7,318 nucleotides of DNA, from the NCBI GenBank assembly GCA_964390795.1, contig CAYMLQ010000309.1:1-7318 (forward strand), written 5' to 3'. Shown in pieces: positions 1-7,318 of this stretch (position 1 is its first letter; each line of letters opens with the position of its first letter). Under the pieces are notes generated by a model. The model had not been told where the DNA came from. It worked only from the letters and a program-made list of their open reading frames with translations, and made no database searches. Source of the DNA: CAYMLQ01 sp964390795 (lineage in GTDB: Bacteria > Verrucomicrobiota > Kiritimatiellia > RFP12 > UBA1067). A program made the translations under genes and the position numbers.

Positions 1-2
1 GC

Positions 3-962
3 TCGCGCGAGTTCGAGCAGATGGAGCTGGAGTTCTTCATCCGGCCCGACGAGGCGGTGGAGCTGATCTGCGGCAAGGTCACGGCCATGGCCGACAGCCC
101 TGACCTCTCGACCCCGCAGGACGCGTGGGGCTGGGAGGTGTGGCACACGTACTGGGTGGAGCGGCGCAAGCAGTGGATCCAGTCGTGCGGCCTGCCCGCG
201 GACTCGTTCGTGGAGTACTGGCAGAAGCCCGAGGAGCTCGCGCACTACGCCCGCGCCTGCGTGGACATCCAGTACAGCTTCCCCTTCGGCGTGCAGGAGC
301 TTGAGGGCATCGCCGCGCGCTCGGACTTCGACCTGACCCAGCACCAGAAGCACAGCGGCAAGAGCATGGAGGTCTTCGACGAGCCGCTCAAGCTCGCCTC
401 CAACCGGCTGGATGAAGCGGCCAAGGCCGCCTTCACGGAAAAGGTCGCCGCGGACTGGACGGCCCGCAACAAGGACCCCGAGGCGGCGCGCGCGTTCGTC
501 GCGAAACTTTTCGACGGCAAGTACGTTCCGCATGTGATCGAGCCCTCGGCGGGCGTGGACCGCATGATGCTGGCGCTGCTCTGCAACGCCTACGAGGAGC
601 AGAAGCTCACGGACGAGAAGGGCAAGGAGGACGTGCGCGTGGTGATGCACTTCAGCCCGCGCATCGCGCCGGTGAAGGTCGCCATATTCCCGCTCGTCAA
701 GAACAAGCCCGAAGTCTACAACAAGGCGCGCGAGATGTTCGAGCACCTGCGCCGCCGCTACGCCGCGTTCTGGGACGAGAGCGGCGCGATCGGCCGCCGC
801 TACCGCCGCCAGGACGAGATCGGCACGCCGTGGTGCGTGACCATCGACTTCCAGACGCTGGACGACGGCACGGTGACGGTGCGCGACCGCGACACCATGC
901 AGCAGGAGCGGCTCACGCTGGAGCAGCTCAAGGCCAAGCTCGATGACGTGTTGATTGTGTGA
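3..962 (+). CDS. glyQS: glycine--tRNA ligase (alpha2 class II type), C-terminal part
   Basis: Glycyl-tRNA synthetase charges tRNA-Gly with glycine in the cytoplasm, using ATP. The reading frame is open to the left edge, so the 5' part (roughly 200 residues by comparison with the family) is missing; the ATG at 21 is internal, because the preceding in-frame codons encode SREFEQ, part of the conserved REFEQMELEFF segment at the end of class II motif 2. The family signature ACVDIQYSFPF then LEGIAARSDFDLTQHQ follows, then motif 3 (IEPSAGVDRMMLALL, E at about fragment residue 180). The HGTP-type anticodon-binding domain starts near residue 216 (APVKVAIFPLVKN) and includes SGAIGRRYRRQDEIGTPWCV and DGTVTVRDRDTMQQER, typical of the single-chain dimeric enzyme rather than the GlyQ/GlyS tetramer. 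The sequence looks intact to the TGA stop. It is followed after 51 bases by larB on the same strand. Confidence 0.97.
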   Translation, partial: SREFEQMELEFFIRPDEAVELICGKVTAMADSPDLSTPQDAWGWEVWHTYWVERRKQWIQSCGLPADSFVEYWQKPEELAHYARACVDIQYSFPFGVQELEGIAARSDFDLTQHQKHSGKSMEVFDEPLKLASNRLDEAAKAAFTEKVAADWTARNKDPEAARAFVAKLFDGKYVPHVIEPSAGVDRMMLALLCNAYEEQKLTDEKGKEDVRVVMHFSPRIAPVKVAIFPLVKNKPEVYNKAREMFEHLRRRYAAFWDESGAIGRRYRRQDEIGTPWCVTIDFQTLDDGTVTVRDRDTMQQERLTLEQLKAKLDDVLIV

Positions 963-970
963 GGAAAAGG

Positions 971-1001
971 CTGTTAGGGGTTTAGGCTGTTAGACTGTTA
1001 A
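971..1001 (+). repeat. CTGTTAG short direct-repeat cluster
   Basis: Three closely spaced heptamers occur between the glycyl-tRNA synthetase gene and larB: CTGTTAG at 971-977, CTGTTAG at 987-993 and CTGTTAA at 995-1001. A GTTTAGG word lies between the first two. The stretch is clearly more AT-rich than the flanking genes. The third copy contributes the in-frame TAA (999-1001) that limits how far upstream larB can start. No function can be assigned; it may be a repetitive intergenic filler or a small regulatory repeat. Confidence 0.6.
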
Positions 1002-1003
1002 GC

Positions 1004-1009
1004 AGAGGG
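1004..1009 (+). promoter_or_regulatory. ribosome binding site of larB
   Basis: AGAGGG lies four bases upstream of the ATG at 1014. With the in-frame TAA at 999-1001 just ahead of it, this site supports 1014 as the real start of larB even though the resulting protein is shorter at the N-terminus than usual. Confidence 0.6.
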
Positions 1010-1013
1010 CGTC

Positions 1014-1685
<672 letters not shown>

Positions 1686-1691
<6 letters not shown>

Positions 1692-1741
1692 GCGGCGGGG
1701 TCTCCGAACCCGCTGCGGCTGCCTCGGGAGGCGTCCCTGCC
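1686..1741 (+). repeat. palindromic intergenic repeat, copy 1
   Basis: First of two similar units between larB and the GH106-like gene. Its head (1686-1713) reads CGGTAGGCGGCGGGG followed by TCTCCGAACCCGC, and its tail (1721-1741) contains CTCGGGAGGCGTCC. Head and tail both have self-complementary parts (GCGGG with CCCGC; CCTC with GAGG). The larB stop codon TAG (1689-1691) lies inside the head of this unit. The resemblance to copy 2 is visible base by base, with small indels and a different middle section. Confidence 0.75.
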
Positions 1742-1760
1742 GAAGGCGCGTCGTTTCGTC

Positions 1761-1828
1761 CGGTAGGGCGGGGTCCCCGAACCCGCCGCCGGTCTCTGTC
1801 GCAGGCACCTCGGGGAGGCGTCCTTGTC
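1761..1828 (+). repeat. palindromic intergenic repeat, copy 2
   Basis: Second unit, about 75 bases after the first. The head (1761-1787) reads CGGTAGGGCGGGG then TCCCCGAACCCGCC, with a six-base stem GGCGGG/CCCGCC. The tail (1808-1828) reads CCTCGGGGAGGCGTCC then TTGTC. The middle differs from copy 1 in length and sequence, so head and tail look like separately conserved modules. A TTG at 1824, in frame with the next gene, falls inside this tail and is not taken as the start. Confidence 0.75.
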
Positions 1829-1835
1829 AGTTGGG

Positions 1836-1842
1836 AAAAGGG
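1836..1842 (+). promoter_or_regulatory. ribosome binding site of the GH106-like gene
   Basis: AAAAGGG sits five bases before the ATG at 1848, just outside the repeat copy. It favours the ATG over the in-frame TTG at 1824. That TTG also has a GGGGAGG five bases ahead of it, but this purine run belongs to the repeat tail, and starting there would put eight extra residues before a clean signal peptide. Confidence 0.6.
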
Positions 1843-1847
1843 CAAAC

Positions 1848-4800
1848 ATGAAAAAGACACTGGTTGGTTTAGGGCTGATCGCGCTCGCAAGCGGGGCGCT
1901 GGCGGGCGGCATGGGGTTGCCGTCGCGCGATGCGAAATTGGACGTGCTGCCCGGGTTTCAGAAGCCGCCGCCGGGCTATGGCGAGGTGCCCTTCTGGTGG
2001 TGGACCGGCGATGCGCTCGACACGGACAGACTCATCGGCCAGATCGACGCGCTGCACAAGAAGGGCGTCAGCGGCGTGCAGGTGAACTACTCGCACCACG
2101 ACTCGTCGGGCTGGCTGACCGAGCAGGACGCGCCCCCGCTTTTCACCGAGGCGTGGTGGGCCGTCTACCAGAAAGTCGCGCAGGCTTGCGCCGAGCGCGA
2201 CATGGGCATCGGCCTCAGCACCTACACGCTCGACTGGCCGCGCGGCGCGACCAACCTTTTCTACCATCTCTTCTACAGCAAGCCGGAACTGAACGCGATC
2301 CAACTGGAGAAGGATGGCCCCTGGCGCGTCAAGGGCGGCGAGCGCATCGAGAGAAAGCTCTCCGAAGACGCGTTCGCCGTGCGGGCCTACCGCGTGAAGG
2401 AAGGCAAACCCGAGCGCGGCGGCACGGATCTCACGCCGCAGATGAAGGACGGCGTTGTCGTTTGGCAGGCGCCGGAGGGCGAGTGGGAGGTGTGGGCCTT
2501 CCGTGCGGCGCGCAAGCCGGGCTCGCTCAACCCGCTGATGACCGGCGCGGGCGACACCGTGATCCGCGGCTTCTTCCAGCCGTTCGAGGACCGCGCGCCG
2601 GGCCGCTCCTCCAAAGGGCTCAACTACTTCTTCAACGACGAACTGCACATCGGCGTGGAGAAATTCGCCTGGAACGGCGACTTCGCCGCTGAGTTCCAGA
2701 AGCGCAAGGGCTACGACCTGATGGAGGTGCTGCCTGCGATGTGGCAGGACACCGGAGCGCACTCGCCCAAGGTGCGCATGGACTACGCGGACGTACGCAT
2801 GGCGCTCATGGAGGAGCGCTATTTCAAGCCCATCTTCACGTGGCACGCCCAGCGCGGCATGATCTTCGGCTGCGACTCGGGCGGCCGCGGCCTGAACCCG
2901 CACGAGTTCGGCGACTACTTCCGCGCGACGCGCTGGTATAGCGCACCAGGCCACGACACGCCCGGCGGCAGGGCCGACCTCATCAAGGGCAAGGTCTCCT
3001 CCTCGATCGCCAACCTCTATCAGCGTCCCCGCGTGTGGCTCGAAGGCTACCACAGCCTGGGCTGGGGCGCGACGCCCGAGCAGCTCATGTTCGCCACGCG
3101 CGAGAACTACCTTTACGGAACGACGCTGTTCAACCTGCACGGCCTGTACTACTCCACCTACGGCTCGTATTGGGAGTGGGCGCCGCCCTGCTATCATTTC
3201 CGCATGCCGTACTGGCAGCACATGCCCACCTTCCTCGGTTACTTCGACCGGCTCTCGTACCTGCTCAGCCAGGGCCACCTCGCGTGCGATGTGGCGGTGG
3301 TCTATCCGGTCGCGCCCTATGAGGCGGAGATGGACGGGGATGCGGCCAAGAACACGGCCTTTGATCTCGCGCGCCGCCTCTTCGCTGCTGGAATCAACTT
3401 CGAGTTCATCGACAATGAGTCGCTCGGCCGCGCGGTGGTGGAGGACGGACTGCTCAAAGTGAAGGACGCGGGAGCGGCTTACCGCGCGTTGGTCTTCCCG
3501 AACATGAAGGCCGTGCGCTGGGCGAGCATCGAAAAGGCGGCCGCGTTCGCACAGGCGGGCGGCAAGGTCTGCAGCGTGGGCGCTCTGCCGACTGCGTCGG
3601 ACCGCGCCGGGCGCGACGATGCGGAGCTGTCCGCGCTGAATGACCGCGCCTTCGCTTCCGCGTGCCGTCTTGCCACCGGCGAGCAGGCTGTTGATGCCAT
3701 CCGCAGCGCGTTTGTGCAGGATGTGCAGGGCATCGGCCAGACCGTCCGCGCCCTGCACCGCAAAGCCGGTCCGCGCGACATCTACCTGGTGATGGACGCT
3801 CAGCCGGGCAAGGCCGTCGAGTTCCGCGCCAAAGGGGCTGTCGAGCTGTGGAACCCCTGGACCGGCGCGACCGCGCCCCTGCGCGTGGCCGCCGAGACGG
3901 CCACGGGCACGCAGGTCGAGCTGCCGCTGGAGCCGTACGAGGCGAACGTCGTGGTCTTCACGCCCGGCCGGCAGCATGTCAACCCGCCGCCCGCCGACAC
4001 GCGGCTCGAACGCGCCAAGCTGCTGCCGCGCGAATGGACGGTCGCCTTCGAGCCCACGATGGACAACAGCTGCGGCGACTTCCGCCTGCCGGTCACGCCG
4101 GATAACCGTATGATCGGCGTCGAGGCCCGGCGCTTCGCGTGGGCGGTCGAGACGGACGCGCTCGCCAAGACCGCGACGCTTCCAGCGACCGATGACAGCA
4201 AGTGGGAAAAGAAGCTCCACGGCTTCGGCACGCAGGCCTACGTGCTCGGCCCCATCCCGAAAAGCGTCGACGCCGCGCAGTTGGAGGCCGCCTTGTCCAA
4301 GCTGGTTCGTGTGAGCACGCGCGAGCCCGTATCTGTGGCTGGTCTCTCCCTCACCTGGCAGCCCTACGACTTCTCCTGGCGCTTCGGTAAAGAGGGAGAC
4401 TCGGGGCACCAGGGTTACCACGGACTCAAGCGCACCGTGACCGACGACTTCCTTTGTCTCGGCAAACCCAAGGGCGCGCTCAACGAGACGCGCTATGTCG
4501 ACGAGGCTGAGGGCGGGCGCTACTACCTCTGGAGCTGCGCGACCGTCGAGCAGGCGGTCACCGCCGACGTGCTGGCCAGTCGCGAGCCGCCTGTCGACGC
4601 GAGCCACACCTCGCCGATCCTCATCCCCGCAGCCGTGTATGTGAACGGCGCGGCGGTGGCGGACCTGGCAAGCGGCGTCGCCCTCAAGGCCGGCGCGAAT
4701 CCGCTGCTGGTGCGCTTCGACCACGCGGGGCGCGGCCACTTCGTGCTGCGGCGTCGGGTCGCGCCTGCTCCTGCCGAGCGCGCGCCCTTGACGATGCGCT

Positions 4801-6038
4801 GGACCGACGACCCGGGCGTGATCCCGTTCGACGTGTCGGCCGGAACGCGGCCCGCCGAGTGGTTCCGCTTCACGACCGCGCCGGGCACCTCGGCGCTGCG
4901 CGTGCAGGCGCTCGGCGCGGTCGAGGCGTGGCTCGACGGCGTGCCGATGAAGGCGGAGAAGGGCGGACGCTTTGTCGCCGCCAAGCCGGCCGTGAAAGCG
5001 GCGGTGGTGGCCTTGCGTGTATGTCCCGCGCGTGCAGGGCTGAGCGGCGGCGCGCTCCTTCCCGAGCCGGTTGCGGTCGAGACCGACGGCAGCGGGGCGA
5101 TGGCGCTGGGCGACTGGTCCAAGGTCGGCATCCTGAACAACTACTCGGGCGGCGTCCGCTACCGCACGCGCCTGACGCTCACGGCCGAAGAAGCGAAGGG
5201 CCGCGTGACGCTGGATCTGGGGCGCGTGGCAGGCACGGCCGAGATTTTCGTGAACGGCAAGCAGGCGGGCGTGCGCGTCGCGCCGCCGTGGCGGCAGGAG
5301 GTCACCGATCTGCTGAAGGAGGGTGAGAACGCGTTCGAGGTGCTGGTCTTCAACACGCTGGCGAATCACTACCAGACGATCCCCTCGCGCTACCGCGGCG
5401 ATCCGGTCTCCGGCCTGCTCGGGCCGGTGCGGCTGCTCTCGCGCGACTGGCCGGAAAGCGCCGGCGAGGTGGCGGGCGCGGCCGACGCCGCGGTCAGCGA
5501 GACCGAGGAGCGAGACGGCATCCGCACCGCGTATGCGGCCGGCGCGGGGAAGATCCCTGACGACAACCTGCTCAAGGACGCGGCGCAGTTCCAAGCGAGC
5601 GGGAAAGCCGTACACCCGGGCGGCGGGCGCGATTTCACGGCGCTTTTCAACGGTCAGGTGCTGAACGGCGCGGGAACGGAGGTTTCGGAGAACGATGGCC
5701 GCACGTTTGTGGGCTTCGGCGAGGGCGACACGCTGACGCTCGCGTTCGCCCGAGCGGTCACGCTGCGCGGCGTCAGCACGGTCGCGTGCCACCAGGACGT
5801 GCGAGCCACGCAGAGCTACGAGGTCTGGGCCGCGACCGCAGACGCGCCCGAGCGCTTCGTTAAGCTCGCGAGCGTGAATCACGCTGCTGACTCCGGTCTC
5901 AACCGCGTGGATCTCGTGCGCGCCGACAACAGGCCGCTCGGTCAGAAGATCCGTGCGGTCCGCATCATCTTCAAAAACGGCCCTGCGGGCTTCAACGTCT
6001 ACCGCGAGATCGCGCTGCTCGGAAGCGTGGAGAAATAG
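1848..6038 (+). CDS. secreted GH106-like glycoside hydrolase (alpha-L-rhamnosidase type), multidomain
   Basis: Probable exported enzyme of 1396 residues acting on rhamnose-containing polysaccharide or glycoside; the substrate is inferred from family resemblance only. Residues 1-19 (MKKTLVGLGLIALASGALA) form a signal peptide with an ALA-G cleavage site. The catalytic barrel starts with FQKPPPGYGEVPFWWWTGD (ending at 55), continues with VNYSHHD (79-85), FFNDELH (Glu265) followed by EFQKRKGYDLMEVLPAM, and WLEGYHSLGWG (Glu399), then LHGLYYSTYGSYWEW (His431). Glu265 and Glu399 are the best visible candidates for catalytic acids. A flavodoxin/amidotransferase-like segment follows (DVAVVYPVAPYEAEMDGD from 481). 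Beta-rich regions come next, including EWTVAFEPTMDNSCGDFRLP (Trp730). A galactose-binding-like sandwich spans about 1085-1200 (GDWSKVGILNNYSGGVRYRT, AEIFVNGKQAGV), and a C-terminal F5/8C-like region about 1238-1396. This is longer than typical GH106 proteins of about 1000-1150 residues. It lies 156 bases after larB, separated by repeats, so cotranscription is doubtful. Confidence 0.77.
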   Translation: MKKTLVGLGLIALASGALAGGMGLPSRDAKLDVLPGFQKPPPGYGEVPFWWWTGDALDTDRLIGQIDALHKKGVSGVQVNYSHHDSSGWLTEQDAPPLFTEAWWAVYQKVAQACAERDMGIGLSTYTLDWPRGATNLFYHLFYSKPELNAIQLEKDGPWRVKGGERIERKLSEDAFAVRAYRVKEGKPERGGTDLTPQMKDGVVVWQAPEGEWEVWAFRAARKPGSLNPLMTGAGDTVIRGFFQPFEDRAPGRSSKGLNYFFNDELHIGVEKFAWNGDFAAEFQKRKGYDLMEVLPAMWQDTGAHSPKVRMDYADVRMALMEERYFKPIFTWHAQRGMIFGCDSGGRGLNPHEFGDYFRATRWYSAPGHDTPGGRADLIKGKVSSSIANLYQRPRVWLEGYHSLGWGATPEQLMFATRENYLYGTTLFNLHGLYYSTYGSYWEWAPPCYHFRMPYWQHMPTFLGYFDRLSYLLSQGHLACDVAVVYPVAPYEAEMDGDAAKNTAFDLARRLFAAGINFEFIDNESLGRAVVEDGLLKVKDAGAAYRALVFPNMKAVRWASIEKAAAFAQAGGKVCSVGALPTASDRAGRDDAELSALNDRAFASACRLATGEQAVDAIRSAFVQDVQGIGQTVRALHRKAGPRDIYLVMDAQPGKAVEFRAKGAVELWNPWTGATAPLRVAAETATGTQVELPLEPYEANVVVFTPGRQHVNPPPADTRLERAKLLPREWTVAFEPTMDNSCGDFRLPVTPDNRMIGVEARRFAWAVETDALAKTATLPATDDSKWEKKLHGFGTQAYVLGPIPKSVDAAQLEAALSKLVRVSTREPVSVAGLSLTWQPYDFSWRFGKEGDSGHQGYHGLKRTVTDDFLCLGKPKGALNETRYVDEAEGGRYYLWSCATVEQAVTADVLASREPPVDASHTSPILIPAAVYVNGAAVADLASGVALKAGANPLLVRFDHAGRGHFVLRRRVAPAPAERAPLTMRWTDDPGVIPFDVSAGTRPAEWFRFTTAPGTSALRVQALGAVEAWLDGVPMKAEKGGRFVAAKPAVKAAVVALRVCPARAGLSGGALLPEPVAVETDGSGAMALGDWSKVGILNNYSGGVRYRTRLTLTAEEAKGRVTLDLGRVAGTAEIFVNGKQAGVRVAPPWRQEVTDLLKEGENAFEVLVFNTLANHYQTIPSRYRGDPVSGLLGPVRLLSRDWPESAGEVAGAADAAVSETEERDGIRTAYAAGAGKIPDDNLLKDAAQFQASGKAVHPGGGRDFTALFNGQVLNGAGTEVSENDGRTFVGFGEGDTLTLAFARAVTLRGVSTVACHQDVRATQSYEVWAATADAPERFVKLASVNHAADSGLNRVDLVRADNRPLGQKIRAVRIIFKNGPAGFNVYREIALLGSVEK

Positions 6039-6040
6039 TG

Positions 6041-6373
6041 TCACGCGGAGGCGCGGAGGCGCGAAGGAATTTCTTAAAAAGCCAACAACTTTAATGTTCT
6101 GCGATTACGGATACTGATCGGTTGCTGGACGGGGGTGTTCGAGGAGTGAGCGTTGCTGGCGAACCTATGTGTCCCCGCTCCCAGTGCTACGCGCACACAA
6201 CGCGCGTTCCCCGATCCCCCTGCCACCAACCGATTGCCAGCAGGACGTTGTTTTGTTCGAAGGGAAGAGCGCTCAACATTGGGTTTAGCAGAAGGGAAAG
6301 GGCTATCCGACTCATGGCCTGGGTGAAGATGTGTGTTGCGCTTCGTCTCTGTGGTCTCCGCGCCTCCGCGTGA
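6041..6373. repeat. MITE-like non-coding element with perfect 18-bp inverted repeats
   Basis: TCACGCGGAGGCGCGGAG at 6041-6058 is matched exactly by its reverse complement at 6356-6373, bracketing about 300 bases with no convincing gene. The left arm starts two bases after the stop codon of the GH106-like gene. The interior is less GC-rich, with AT-rich stretches near 6067-6095, and carries a nested imperfect hairpin. No clear target-site duplication is visible at the two ends. Short open frames on both strands inside it lack codon bias or any recognisable motif. It could be a miniature inverted-repeat element or two chance-adjacent copies of one genome-wide repeat in opposite orientation. Confidence 0.6.
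6117..6234. repeat. nested imperfect inverted repeat
   Basis: Arms at 6117-6135 (ATCGGTTGCTGGACGGGGG) and 6216-6234 match in 16 of 19 positions when one is reverse-complemented. The loop between them contains a second small stem, CGCGC (6190-6194) with GCGCG (6202-6206), and the word TGTGTCCCCGCTCCC (6169-6183). The word GTTGCTGG also recurs directly at 6121-6128 and 6152-6159. This could fold as a branched RNA or single-stranded DNA structure within the 18-bp inverted-repeat element. Confidence 0.5.
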
Positions 6374-6388
6374 AATTGTATGTGAGAC

Positions 6389-6407
6389 CACGGGCGAGAC
6401 GCCCGTG
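6389..6407. repeat. perfect 8-bp-arm palindrome
   Basis: CACGGGCGAGACGCCCGTG is a perfect hairpin: CACGGGCG and CGCCCGTG around the three-base loop AGA. It lies between the two convergent genes, 32 bases beyond the stop of the - strand lamin-tail gene. A stem this GC-rich could slow or stop transcription, but neither strand has a run of T directly after it, so it is listed as a repeat rather than a terminator. Confidence 0.7.
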
Positions 6408-6439
6408 CCACTGGGGGAGAAGAGAAAACGCGTGTCACG

Positions 6440-7318
6440 CTATTGCAGCAGCACCGCCCGGTAGAAGCGCTGCGTCACGCCGGCCGCCGTGTCGTCCGTG
6501 AACGTGCAGGTGCCGGACAGGGCGCGGTTGGTTTGGAGCGGCAGCCAGACGGGCGAGAGCAGGTCGTTCTTGTACTGCACCACGTAGGCGTGGCCCGGCA
6601 CGGCCGGCAGTCCGATGGTGACGGCGTCGGCTGGCAGGAACGCCAGAGCCACAACGTCTGGCGCGGGCGGCGCGCCGAGCCGGTTGGCGGCGTGCGGCGT
6701 CCAGTTGGTCATGCTGAATACGGTGTTTGTGTTGCCGTCGGGGTAGAGCCCCTGGCTCACGTTCTGGGCTTGCTCGCCGAACGCGAGCGCGTGCTGCAGC
6801 ACGCCGGCGGGCGAGAAGAGGCCGAGCGCCTCTCCGTCGTTGCTCAGCTTGAAGGCCGCGTGAAGGTTGCCGCTGGCGTCGGTTGCGTTCTGCGCGGAAT
6901 CCTCGTCGGCCAGAACCAGCAGGAAGCTGCGCGGGGCAATGACGCTGTTCGTCGGGATCGCCCACTTGGCGGGCAGGGCGAGATTGTCCGTGAGGGTGAA
7001 GCCGGAGAGGTTCACGGGCGCGTCGTTCGGATTGTAGAGTTCGAGCCAGTCCTGAAACTTCTGGTCGGCCGGATCGGGATAGCCCGCGGGGCCGACGTTG
7101 TCCGCCATCCACTCGTTGATGACCACGGGGAGCGGCGCGGGCGTGCCGGTGTTGGTGACGGTGATGGCGTCCGCCGCGTTGGTGAGCAGGCTGCCGCGCA
7201 GGTCGTATGTCTGCAAGGCGAGCAGGTTCGAGTAGCCGGGAAGCGACACGGTGACGGTCCAGTTCGTCACGCCGGTCCAGGTGACCGGGTAGGTTACGCC
7301 GTTGACGGTGATTGTCTT
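6440..7318 (-). CDS. lamin-tail-domain secreted protein, C-terminal part
   Basis: The reading frame on the - strand is open to the right edge (the first visible codons encode KTITVNGVTYPVTWTG), so the N-terminus, including any signal peptide, is missing; the GTG at 7268-7270 is an internal valine. The visible 292 residues begin with a beta-sandwich end (WTVTVSLPGYSNLLALQTYD, then DAITVTNTG). A lamin-tail domain follows at about 65-215: VVINEWMADN, FQDWLELYNPNDAPVNLSGF, TLTDN, LPAKWAIP, FKLSNDGEALGLFSPAG and GLYPDGN. The last 70 residues (HAYVVQYKNDLLSPVWLPL ... FTDD ... QRFYRAVLLQ) match a C-terminal beta module seen repeatedly, from memory, in exported PVC-group proteins. Lamin-tail domains in such proteins are often found with CotH-like or nuclease parts, and the missing N-terminus could hold one; that is inference. 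It is convergent with the GH106-like gene and ends with TAG at 6440-6442. Confidence 0.8.
   Translation of the reverse strand, partial: KTITVNGVTYPVTWTGVTNWTVTVSLPGYSNLLALQTYDLRGSLLTNAADAITVTNTGTPAPLPVVINEWMADNVGPAGYPDPADQKFQDWLELYNPNDAPVNLSGFTLTDNLALPAKWAIPTNSVIAPRSFLLVLADEDSAQNATDASGNLHAAFKLSNDGEALGLFSPAGVLQHALAFGEQAQNVSQGLYPDGNTNTVFSMTNWTPHAANRLGAPPAPDVVALAFLPADAVTIGLPAVPGHAYVVQYKNDLLSPVWLPLQTNRALSGTCTFTDDTAAGVTQRFYRAVLLQ

Noticed and set aside
21..23. ATG at 21 as a start for the first gene
   Set aside because: The in-frame codons before it encode SREFEQ, part of a conserved glycyl-tRNA synthetase segment, so the gene continues beyond the left edge.
1824..1847. TTG at 1824 as the start of the GH106-like gene
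   Set aside because: It lies in the tail of the intergenic repeat and would add eight residues before a textbook signal peptide; the ATG at 1848 has its own AAAAGGG five bases upstream.
1869..6044. A 1391-codon open frame on the - strand covering almost the entire GH106-like gene
   Set aside because: Its product is rich in Arg, His, Ala and Val with no recognisable domain, and it lies in exact antisense codon register with a gene that has clear domains and a signal peptide. High third-position G/C in the sense gene removes antisense stops, which explains it.
6074..6391. Short open frames on both strands in the convergent gap (6074-6391 and 6187-6438 on -, 6122-6373 on +)
   Set aside because: They read through the 18-bp inverted repeats and the nested hairpin, have no domain or clear ribosome binding site, and translate repeat DNA into peptides typical of spurious annotations.
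6389..6407. Rho-independent terminator for the convergent genes
   Set aside because: The stem is excellent, but no T-run follows on either strand, so the sequence supports a palindromic repeat and not a canonical terminator.
7268..7270. GTG start for the - strand lamin-tail gene
   Set aside because: The frame stays open for 16 more codons to the edge and the residues there (VNGVTYPVTWTGVTNW) continue the beta-domain pattern, so the codon is an internal valine.

Overview
The window is GC-rich and, apart from one 401-base gap, densely coding. It most likely comes from a bacterium of the PVC group (Verrucomicrobiota, Kiritimatiellota or Lentisphaerota). That placement is an inference from three things: a very large secreted glycoside hydrolase related to family 106, a secreted lamin-tail-domain protein with a C-terminal module common in that group, and short palindromic GC-rich repeats in the gaps. 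No rRNA, tRNA, CRISPR array or transposase gene was seen.

Layout from left to right: (1) the last 319 codons of a dimeric (alpha2) class II glycyl-tRNA synthetase, + strand, cut by the left edge; (2) a 51-base gap with a small CTGTTAG-type repeat cluster; (3) larB, the first enzyme of nickel-pincer nucleotide cofactor synthesis, + strand, with a short N-terminus and no other lar gene in view; (4) a 156-base gap built from two copies of a palindromic repeat, the first of which supplies the larB stop codon; (5) a gene of about 4.2 kb, + strand, for a signal-peptide-bearing 1396-residue GH106-like (alpha-L-rhamnosidase-type) enzyme with a C-terminal sugar-binding-like tail; (6) a non-coding stretch of 401 bases bounded on most of its length by a perfect 18-bp inverted repeat, with a nested imperfect hairpin and a separate perfect 19-base palindrome; (7) on the - strand and convergent, the C-terminal 292 codons of a lamin-tail-domain secreted protein, cut by the right edge.

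The first two genes are housekeeping or cofactor genes. The last two are exported proteins that fit a polysaccharide-degrading lifestyle, the GH106-like enzyme directly and the lamin-tail protein as a probable surface or extracellular partner. The genes do not form an obvious single pathway. Each gap between same-strand genes holds its own repeat family rather than a recognisable promoter or rho-independent terminator. The most unusual material is in these gaps: repeats that begin inside or within a few bases of the stop codons, and a MITE-like inverted-repeat element with no coding capacity of its own. I found no convincing new defence or mobile gene system.
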